Shown here one piece after another: positions 56,046-64,000 of a stretch of 64,000 nucleotides of DNA. The stretch covers positions 248,001 through 312,000 of the forward strand of contig JAMZAV010000962.1 in NCBI GenBank assembly GCA_024449915.1, read 5' to 3'. Position numbers and translations under genes: made by a program. The notes beneath the pieces were generated by a model. It worked only from the letters and a program-made list of their open reading frames with translations, was not told the DNA's origin and made no database searches. The stretch comes from Sweltsa coloradensis (taxonomy: Eukaryota > Arthropoda > Insecta > Plecoptera > Chloroperlidae). The stretch's first letter is position 1. The number at the start of each line of letters is the position of its first letter.

Positions 56046-56659
56046 CTAGGAAAATGCTTAAGTCCCGCCGCGTTGTTGGATGAACGTAATTGGTGTATTG
56101 AGCTGCCATTTGTAATGCGGATTTTCTGTTGTTCTGTGAAAAAATCATTACAAAGTTGAAGATTTTTTTAAAAATTAATTTAAATTAAATAAAAAATAAA
56201 CTTTAATTTTTAATTTTTTTAGTTAATCGTAATTTATAAAAAGAAAAAAATTGTAAAATTGCGATTTTCATAAGAAATAATTATTCGATTACGCTCAAAC
56301 TTCACACGAATATATTAATTCATAAAATTAAGGTTCTGTGAAAAAATCATTACAATCGGATAAAACATGTAGGTGTTATAAGTCAAAGAATTGTTTTAAA
56401 AAAGAAAAAAATCGTAAAATTGCAATTTTCATGAGAAATCATTTTCCGATTGTGCTCAAAAACTTGGCAATTCTAAGTTCAAAGATTTCAAAGACCTCCA
56501 TAAAATTTCATCGCAATCGGAGTAACGGTTTAGCCGGAATCGTGTTAACAAACAGACAAAAATACAAAAAAAGAAAAGAAAAAAAGAATGAAAGAAAAAA
56601 AACATTCCGGATTTTTTTCTCCAGTGTAGTGAAATGGAATCTTCGCTTCGCACATCCAA
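56046..56659 (-). mobile_element. Helitron-type family A, unit 3
   Basis: CTAGGAAAATGC variant of the 3' end (shared with the copy at 58009) and the CACATCCAA 5' variant. About 150 bp shorter than full-length A: one internal unit is missing. Confidence 0.85.
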
Positions 56660-57595
56660 AAAACCCAAATTTCGCGTTTTTGGCAATTTCAAAAAAATTG
56701 TCAAAAACGTAACTAAAAAATTAAAAGATTAATTAATTTTTTTTTAAATGGAGCCCCTTAAGCTAGGAATGACATTGATTCCAAAAGTTAGAAGCAATCA
56801 TTGTGACCCAAGAATCTATTCAGAATCGATTCCCAACAAAAAAAAAATTGTACGCACCGTTATTTTGGTGGACTATTTCCGTGGAATCTGTGATACTCGC
56901 CGTTATTTTGATGGATTTCCGTGAAGCCCGTGACATCACAATACGCTGTTGCGTTGTCGTCTGTTTACTGTACCGCCTACCGCACGCGTAATATTCGGTC
57001 TGGACAGGCACTTCCACCACCCCCCTACATTTTGCAGACTAAAAGGTTCAATTTCGCGAGTCGTCGGTGCGACTGTTCTACCATTAGTTAGGTACTAGAT
57101 GTGCGACTATTTAGTCAATAGTTATCTAGTAAATAGTTATCTAGTAGTACTTGGGCCTACAGAATTGGCAATGATCTTCCAACAGGCTGTTCCTGTGTGA
57201 CATCATTAAGAAGGCTCATGAAGGGTATCATGGTCAAGAACCGATCAAGAAGAAGGCGGTTGTTATTTGGAAGACAGATGAAAGTCAGAAAAAAAAGATT
57301 AAGATGTAAAAAGGTTTTTGTTGGATCGGTTTGATTTAATAAATGAAGATAAATGTAAATTGTGTTCTCATTTTGAATATTACTTAGACAAGGTGTCAAG
57401 CGTTATTCCCGTTTTGACTAGTTTGATACAATTTTGTTCATTATTTCGCGCTATAGTTGGCCTACGCAAAATTTTGCGGAATTTGCGTTTTCAAAATGTG
57501 TTATTTCCAAGGACCAACACATTTTTTAAAAATCGCAAATTTCGCTATCACCACTTTTCACTACCTCTATTAATGAATACAGAATAGTAGCCTAC

Positions 57596-57769
57596 CTTGG
57601 TCGCTCTGGGATCCACCTGTTGCACACGAAGGCTGGTCGCCGTCGATGATAGTCTCGTTGTCTGTAGGTTCCTGCTTCACGCTGACTAGCATCACCGGTT
57701 CCACGTCGTTTAGTATCTCGTCCTTGACGCGCGGGGCCGAGCAGCCAGGCAATTCCAGCGGGTTCTTGT
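57596..57769 (-). CDS. Duplicated 58-codon exon, copy 3
   Basis: Open throughout, with both splice sites intact. It differs from copies 1-2 by substitutions that change PPDPE to PTDNE right after VKQE. Copy 4 has the same changes, so the array has two exon types in the order 4-3 (PTDNE) then 2-1 (PPDPE). Confidence 0.78.
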
Positions 57770-58008
57770 CTGAAAGAAATAATGTAAGGTGGAGGTTAGC
57801 CTACAATGACAGGTCAGGAGAAAAGCAGAGGTGAGTAGAACTAATTGGGGTGAAAATATAAGGCAACTAGTCTACTCATCTATTTGTGTTGGTGCGACCT
57901 ACCAAACGTATTTATTTGAAAAAAAGCTGTCATCCTTCTGTACCTTCCTCCCCCCCCCCCCACCACAACTGAAACAAGTAATTCATGTATGTTTCCCGTT
58001 TAAGTAAA

Positions 58009-59392
58009 CTAGGAAAATGCTTAAGTCCCGCCGCGTTGTTGGATGAACGTAATTGGTGTATTGAGCTGCCATTTGTAATGCGGATTTTCTGTTGTTCTGT
58101 GAAAAAATCATTACAAAGTTGAAGATTTTTTTAAAAATTAATTTAAATTAAATAAAAAATAAACTTTAATTTTTAATTTTTTTAGTTAATCGTAATTTAA
58201 AAAAAGAAAAAAATTGTAAAATTGCGATTTTCATAAGAAATAATTATTCGATTACGCTCAAATTTCACACGAATATATTAATTCATAAAATTAAGGTTCT
58301 GTGAAAAATCATTACAATCGGATAAAGCATGTAGGTGTTATAAGTCAAAGAATTGTTTTAAACTAGGAAAACGCTAAAGTCCCGCCGCGTTGATGGATGA
58401 GCGTTTTTGTAAGTTTTTTGTTTGCGTGGGACCACTTTTCCTTTGCAAGTGCTTTGTGAATGCATTGTAGGTGATTGTTGTCGAGTTTCAAATGTTACTT
58501 GTTAATGGTTATTATAAACCTCAAAAAAACTCATATCTAAACCTTTCTTCTATGGATTCTGGCTAACTTTTTCAACTTTTTCTTTAAAAAGGTACTACAT
58601 CACCATAACCTTAATGTTCATGTGAAATATGAACGTTGTAGCCCCACCCGTTTGGTCAGAATCGGCCCAAATGTCACAAAAATATCGCACTAAAAATCGA
58701 AAAAAAATCGTAAAAGTACGTTTATTTTATGGGTTCTGGTTACCTTTTGCAACTTTTTTTCACAAGGTAACCACATCACCATTACCTTAATGTCCATTTA
58801 AAATATGAACTTTGTAGCCCACCCGTTTGGTCAGAATCGGCCCAAATGTCACGAAAATATCGCACTAAAAATCGAAAAAAATCGTAAAAGTGCGATATTC
58901 ATGAGAAATATTTCTTCGATTGTACCCAAAAACGTGGCACGTCTAAGTTCAGAGATTTCGAAGGTCCTGTCAAATTTTCATCAAGATCGCTTATGCCGTT
59001 TGCCCGGAATCGTGCAAACAAACAGACAAAAAAAAAAAAAAAACACACAAAAAAAAAAAAAAAAAAAAAAAACAACCGAGCTAAATTTTTTGAGGGGTCA
59101 GTGAAATTGAAGTTTTCGCTACGCTCATCCAAAAAGAAAAAAAACGTAAAATTGCGATTTTCATGAGAAATAATTTTTTGATTGTGCTCAAAAACGTGGC
59201 AGTTCTAAGTTCAGAGATTTCAAAGACCTCCATAAAATTTCATCGCAATCGGAGTATTGGTTTAGCCGGAATCGTGTTAACAAACAGACAAAAATACAAA
59301 AAAAGAAAAGAAAAAAGAATGAAAGAAAAAAAAAACATTCCGGATTTTTTTCTCCAGTGTAGTGAAATGGAATCTTTGCTTCGCACATCCAA
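58009..59392 (-). mobile_element. Helitron-type family A, unit 4, split by family B
   Basis: The A sequence 58009-58362 stops at TTGTTTTAAA and resumes at 59133 with AAAGAAAAAAAACG. The intact copy in unit 3 reads TTGTTTTAAAAAAGAAAAAA there, so the insertion is precise. Confidence 0.88.
58363..59132 (-). mobile_element. Helitron-type family B nested in family A
   Basis: Complete: CTAGGAAAACGCTAAAGTCC at the left, TTCGCTACGCTCATCCAA at the right, two ~190-bp inner units, and long A runs near 59033-59072. Confidence 0.9.
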
Positions 59393-59608
59393 AAAACCCA
59401 AATTTCGCGTTTTTGGCAATTTCAAAAAAATTGTCAAAAACGTAACTAAAATTTAAAAGATTTATTAATTTTTTTAACTAGGAAAACGCTTAAGTCCCGC
59501 CGCGTTGTTGGATGAGCGTAATTGGTGCATTGAGCTGCCATGTATTATGCGGATTTTCTGTTGTTCTGTGAAAAAAATCATTACCAGTACTAAAAGTTGA
59601 AGATATTT

Positions 59609-59731
59609 TTAAAATTAAATTAAATTTAATAAAAAATTAAATTAAATTTAATAAAAAATTAAATTAAATTTAATAAAAAATTAAATTAAATTTAATAAAA
59701 AATTAAATTAAATTTAATAAAAAATTAACTT
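59609..59731. repeat. Minisatellite inside a family A element
   Basis: Five tandem units of about 23 bp (ATTAAATTAAATTTAATAAA) where other A copies have one or two. It marks the variable tract of this family. Confidence 0.9.
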
Positions 59732-60228
59732 AAATTTTAATTTTTTTTAATAAATCGTAATATTGAAATTTTCATAAGAAATAATTATTCGATTGCGCAC
59801 AAATTTTACAAGAATATATTAATTCATAAAATTAAGGTTCTGTAAAAAATCATTACAATCGGATAAAGCATGTAGGTGTTATAAGCTGGAGAAATTTTAA
59901 AATTGAAAAAAGTCGTAAAATTGCGATTTTCGTAAAAAATATTTTTTTGATAACGCTCAAATTTTACATGAATATATCAATTCATAAAATTAAGGTTCTG
60001 TGAAAAATTCATTACAATCGGGACAAAGCATGTAGGTGTTGTAACGTCGAAGAAATTTTTAAAAAATCGAAAAAAAATCGTTGAAATTGCGATTTCATGA
60101 GAATTTTTTTTCAATTGTGCTCAAAAACGAGGCAGTTCTAAGTTCAGAGATTCGAAGACCTCCATAAAATTTCATCGCAATTGGAGTATCGGTTTAGCCG
60201 GAATCGTGTTAACAAACAGACAAATATA

Positions 60229-60230
<2 letters not shown>

Positions 60231-60269
<39 letters not shown>
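60231..60269 (+). repeat. Long poly-A tract in family A
   Basis: A homopolymer run of more than 35 A in the low-complexity tract near the element's 5' end. Lysine-rich frames across it are artefacts. Confidence 0.9.
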
Positions 60270-60362
60270 ATTCCGGATTTTTTTCTCCAGTGTAGTGAAA
60301 TGGAATCTTCGCTTCGCTTGCTACGCTCGCTACGCTCATCCAAAATGGAGCCCCTTAAGCTA

Positions 60363-61055
60363 ATGTGGACTTCACGGGAAGATTGGTCCGCATGTACCAG
60401 GAATTTCCTCCCCTCTTTACCACCACCACCTTCCTCGGACGGGCAGAGTGGACAAGAGGTAGATCGTATCTATCTAATAGTCGCTCGACCCTTCTATTGA
60501 TGGTCTTGAAACCATCCAATTAAATTATTTTCGCTTGAATAGAGTTAAATCCTTCCTTCCTTTCAATACGTAAACTGTTGTAATTTACCTTTTCAAATGC
60601 CCTTTAATGATAATGATTTTAACTTAAATGTTTCACTGAAGTAAAATCAACACGAAAATGTTTTTGAATGCTAAAAATTGATTGAAAACTAAGAACTTAA
60701 CAGTATAATATACAACACACTTCTTCATCAGAAGTGCTAAGAATATTTTGTAAACATTGTTAGTTCTCCATCAATTTTTTGCGTTTAAAAACATTTTCGT
60801 GTTAGTTTTATTTCAGGGAAACATTACAGTTAAAATCATTAACATTTAAGAACACTTAAAAGGTAAATTACAACAGTTTATGTAATGAAAAGAAAATTAA
60901 TTTATCTCTATTCAAGGGTTTAGAGACCATCAATAGAAGGGTCGAGGATAGGTAAGATCTAAATCTTGTGCACTCTGCCCGTCCGAGGAAGGTGGTGGTA
61001 AAGAGGGGAGGAAATTCCTGGTACCTGCGGACCAATCTTCCCGTGAAGTCCACTT
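60363..61055. mobile_element. TA-target MITE with ~90-bp inverted ends
   Basis: It begins ATGTGGACTTCACGGGAAGA and ends TCTTCCCGTGAAGTCCACTT. Inverted similarity runs about 90 bp (GGACCAATC, AATTCCTGGTAC, CCGTCCGAGGAAGGTGG). TA flanks both ends (60361-60362 and 61056-61057). Units 2 and 3 keep the empty site CTTAAGCTAGGAATGAC. TA duplication points to a Tc1/mariner-type transposase. Non-coding. Confidence 0.88.
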
Positions 61056-61878
61056 TAGGAATGACATTGATTCCAAAAGTTAGAAACAATCATTGTGACC
61101 CAAGAATCTATTCAGAATCGATTCCCAACAAAAAAAAATTGTACGCACCGTTATTTTGGTGGACTATTTCCGTGGAATCTGTGATACTCGCCGTTATTTT
61201 GATGGATTTCCGTGAAGCCCGTGACATCACAATACGCTGTTGCGTTGTCGTCTGTTTACTGTACCGCCTACCGCACGCGTAATATTCGGTCTGGACCGGC
61301 ACTTCCACCACCCCCCTACATTTTGCAGACTTAATTTCGCGAGTCGTCGGTGCGACTGTTTTACCATTAGTTAGGTACTAGATGTGCGACTATTTAGTCA
61401 ATAGTTATCTAGTAAATAGTTATCTAGTAGTACTTGGGCCTACAGAATTGGCAATGATCTTCCAACAGGCTGTTCCTGTGTGACATCATTAAGAAGGCTC
61501 ATGAAGGGTATCATGGTCAAGAACCGATCAAGAAGAAGGCGGTTGTTATTTGGAAGACAGATGAAAGTCAGAAAAAAAAGATTAAGATGTAAAAAGGTTT
61601 TTGTTGGATCGGTTTGATTTAATAAATGAAGATAAATGTAAATTGTGTTCTCATTTTGAATATTACTTAGACAAGGTGTCAAGCGTTATTCCCGTTTTGA
61701 CTAGTTTGATACAATTTTGTTCATTATTTCGCGCTATAGTTGGCCTACGCAAAATTTTGCGGAATTTGCGTTTTCAAAATGTGTTTTTTCCAAGGACCAA
61801 CCACATTTTTTTAAATCGCAAATTTCGTTATCACCACTTTTCACTGCCTCTATTAATGAATACAGAATAGTAGCCTAC

Positions 61879-62052
61879 CTTGGTCGCTCTGGGATCCACC
61901 TGTTGCACACGAAGGCTGGTCGCCGTCGATGATAGTCTCGTTGTCTGTAGGTTCCTGCTTCACGCTGACTAGCATCACCGGTTCCACGTCGTTTAGTATC
62001 TCGTCCTTGACGCGCGGGGCCGAGCAGCCAGGCAATTCCAGCGGGTTCTTGT
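61879..62052 (-). CDS. Duplicated 58-codon exon, copy 4 (most upstream)
   Basis: Open and splice-competent (acceptor TTATTTATTTCAG, one base different from the other copies). PTDNE type. The first 2 bp complete a codon begun in an unseen upstream exon beyond 62.1 kb, so the gene continues to the right. Downstream in transcription lie copies 3, 2, 1 and then the FLYWCH exon. Confidence 0.77.
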
Positions 62053-62079
62053 CTGAAATAAATAATGTAAGGTGGAGGT

Positions 62080-62957
62080 TAGCCTACAATGACAGGTCAG
62101 GAAAAAGCAAAATGAGTGAATAATGGGGAAAATAAAGGCAAATAGTCTACTCATCTATTTGTGTGGGGCACCTACCAAAATATTTATTTGAAAAAAACTG
62201 TCATCCTTCTGTACCTTCCTCCCCCCCCCCCCCCCACTGAAACAAAATAATTTTATGTTTCCCTTTAAATAAAATAGGAAAAAGCTTAATCCCGCGCCTT
62301 GTTTTTATGAGCGTAATTGGTGTATTGAGCTGCCCTGTGTTATGCCAATTTTTTGTTGTTCTGTGAAAAAAACATTTCTAAGTTGAAGATTTAAAAAAAA
62401 TTAATTTAAATTAAATAAAAAATAACTTTTTTTTAGTTTTTTTAGTTTAAACGTAAATTTTTAAAAAAAAAATTTTTGTAAAATTGCGATTTTCATAAGA
62501 AATAATTTTTCGATTACGCTCAATTTTCCCCGAATATATTAATTCATAAAATTTAAAGGGTTTTGTGAAAAAAAACATTCAATCGGGTAAAGCATGTAGG
62601 TTTTTATAAGTCAAGAAATTTTTTTAAAAAGAAAAAAAACGTAAAAATGCGATTTTATGAAAAATAATTTTTTCCGATTGTGCTCAAAAACGTGGCATTC
62701 TAAGTTTAGAGATTTCAAAGACCCCCTAAAATTTCATGCAATCGGAGTATCGGTTTTTCCGGAAACGTGTTAACAAACAGACAAAAAAAGAAAAAAAAAA
62801 AAAGAAAAAAGAAAGAAGAAAAAAAAAAAATTCCGGATTTTTTTTTTCCAGTGTATGAAATGGAAACTTCGCTTCGCACTCCCAAAACCCCAAATTTCCC
62901 CGTTTTGGCAATTTTAAAAAAAAGTCAAAAAGGTAACTAAAAAAATTTAAAAAATTA
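62080..62957. other. Poorly conserved copy, possible low-quality consensus
   Basis: Compared with units 2-4, this stretch has dozens of single-base losses (for example GTGTGGGGCACCTACC for GTGTTGGTGCGACCTACC). They sit next to well-preserved sequence on both sides. Confidence 0.5.
62275..62886 (-). mobile_element. Helitron-type family A, degraded
   Basis: Recognisable from TAGGAAAAAGCTTAATCCCG to TTCGCACTCCCAAAA, but both ends carry indels. Confidence 0.7.
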
Positions 62958-63718
62958 ATAGGAAACGCTTAAGTCCCGCGCGTTGTTGGATGAGCGTAAT
63001 TGGTGCATTGAGCTGCCATTGTGTTATGCGAATTTTCTGTTGTTCTGAGAAAAAATAATTACTTAGTTGAAGATATTTTTGAAAATTAAATTAAATTAAA
63101 AATAAAAAATTCTCTTAATATTTTTTTAATTAATCGTAATTTTTTAAAAGGAAAAAATCGTTAATATTGAAATTTTCATAAGAATATTTATTCGATTACA
63201 GTGCACAAATTTCACACGAATATATTAATTCATAAAATTAAGGTTCTGTAAAAAAATCATTACAATCGATAAAGCATGTAGGTGTTATTCGCAGGAGAAA
63301 TTTAAAAAATTGAAAAAAGTCGTAAAATTGCGATTTTCGTAAAAAAAAGTTTTTTGATAACGCTCAAATTTCACATGAATATATCAATTCTTAAAATTAA
63401 GTATCTGTGAAAAAATCATTACAATCGGACAAATCATGTAGGTGTTGTAAGTCGAAGAAAGTTTCAAAAAATCGAAAAAAAAACGTAAAATTGCGATTTT
63501 CATGAGAAATAATTTTTCGATTACGCTCAAGAACGTGGCAGTTATAAGTTCAGAGATTTCGAAGACCTCCATAAAATTTCATGGCAATTGGAGTATTGGT
63601 TTAGCCGGAATCGTGCTAACAAACAGACAAAAAAAGAAAAAAAGAAAAAAAACATTCCGGATTTTTTTCTCCAGTGTAGTGAAATGGAATCTTCGCTTCG
63701 CTCGCTACGCTCATCCAA
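62958..63718 (-). mobile_element. Helitron-type family A
   Basis: 3' end slightly damaged (TAGGAAACGCTTAAGTCCCG). The 5' end is intact, with CGCTCGCTACGCTCATCCAA. Confidence 0.82.
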
Positions 63719-63971
63719 TTAATCAATGCAAGCAAGTTGTCATGTGGTTTGAACGAGTCGGACTGATCCATATAGTTGCAGTGGGGTGTACAAGCAATGC
63801 ACAAAATTAATAATCGTCGTGTCGTCCTCGCCTCAAGAGCAGAGAGCTCAAGAGCTTTTCATGAATGCGTTCTCATCAATCGGATGGGTCTATATCGGTC
63901 CTCAACTATACCTTCATTTGTCGATCCCGCAAGTCTCGGTTGTAGCCCTCCCAAAACGTCTATATTCTAGA
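63719..63971. other. No gene seen
   Basis: A short spacer between two Helitron-type elements. No recognised content. Confidence 0.4.
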
Positions 63972-64000
63972 CTAGGAAAACGCTTAAGTCCCGCCGCGTT
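63972..64000 (-). mobile_element. Helitron-type 3' terminus cut by the window edge
   Basis: CTAGGAAAACGCTTAAGTCC, then CGCCGCGTT: the start of another A or B copy that runs out of the window. Confidence 0.8.

Larger units (their letters stand above)
59478..60343 (-). mobile_element. Helitron-type family A nested in unit 4
   Basis: A second family A copy in unit 4, of the CTCATCCAA type and thus unlike the resident copies. It is inserted into the A run of TTTTTTTAAAAATGGAGCC, which is uninterrupted in unit 2, without duplication. Confidence 0.88.
50239..62274. repeat. Tandem array of ~1.95-kb units carrying one exon each
   Basis: Units start at the family A termini 50239, 52403, 56046 and 58009, with a degraded fifth start at 62275. 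Raw lengths are 2164, 3643, 1963 and 4266. Subtracting later insertions (solo LTR in unit 2; family B, family A and a TA MITE in unit 4) gives 1955, 1963 and 1935 for units 2-4. Order within a unit on the plus strand: family A element, MITE R segment (CCCTTAAGCTAGGAATGAC...), a short shared segment (AAGAAGGCTCATGAAGGG), the second R segment, the 174-bp minus-strand exon, a poly-C patch and CCCGTTTAAGTAA. Unit 1 has a different ~480-bp middle (51337-51820). Confidence 0.88.

Noticed and set aside
59240..59437. Many Lys- or Phe-rich ORFs in Helitron-type copies (also at 12155, 21355, 26766, 35531, 50813, 56456, 58899 and 63502)
   Set aside because: They arise from poly-A/poly-T tracts and repeat in every copy with frame shifts. 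Not coding.

Overview
This window reads as nuclear DNA of an animal, probably an invertebrate. It is AT-rich and intron-like, has no operons and almost no long open frames, and is packed with eukaryotic mobile elements: Helitron-type non-autonomous elements, tRNA-derived SINEs, Penelope-like, LINE and Ty3/Gypsy relics, and hAT, Harbinger-like and TA-target MITEs. I cannot fix the clade from sequence alone. The recurring palindrome TAGGCCTA and a FLYWCH-type protein gene fit many protostomes and basal deuterostomes.

Host coding sequence. The best-supported gene is on the minus strand at about 47.4-62.1 kb. A 307-bp exon (47466-47772) encodes a FLYWCH zinc finger. Upstream of it in transcription order lie four near-identical 174-bp exons (61879-62052, 57596-57769, 55632-55805, 51982-52155), each with a proper acceptor and donor. 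All four have phase-1 introns on both sides, and the FLYWCH exon also starts in phase 1, so the set splices in frame. Each small exon encodes two SUMO-like PsiKxE motifs. The copies lie in a tandem array of units of about 1.95 kb that later collected a solo LTR, nested Helitron-type elements and a TA-target MITE. A weak candidate 5' exon with a GTGAGT donor lies at about 5.3-5.74 kb on the plus strand.

Mobile-element landscape. 0-10 kb: a composite inverted repeat (1.9-5.2 kb) holding an 805-bp tandem duplication with palindromes, a 648-bp MITE whose empty site is preserved at 44.08 kb, and a head-to-head SINE pair split by a Helitron-type element. 10-24 kb: tRNA-like SINE heads, two Helitron-type families, and a 943-bp Penelope-type element with inverted arms that each carry a complete hammerhead ribozyme and 16-bp flanking duplications. 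24-30 kb: a hAT-like element holding a 5'-truncated LINE and Helitron-type copies, then three head-to-tail copies of another Helitron-type family with internal tRNA-like promoters. 30-36 kb: a truncated Penelope-like element with a GIY-YIG endonuclease between inverted arms, followed by SINEs. 36-45 kb: a decayed Ty3/Gypsy element, a second gag fragment, a 197-bp exact repeat and a fourth Helitron-type family. 46-50 kb: a 640-bp palindrome, the FLYWCH exon, a 140-bp tandem repeat and a hAT MITE.

The unifying observation is a common terminal grammar in four otherwise different Helitron/Helentron-like families (A, B, C, D here). Each has a 9-10-nt 5' terminal repeat that is repeated inverted just before the 3' end, then a short AACG...CGTT hairpin and a CTAG terminus followed by a host T. 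Where the empty site can be reconstructed, insertion was precise and made no target duplication. No Rep/helicase gene is visible, so all copies appear non-autonomous.
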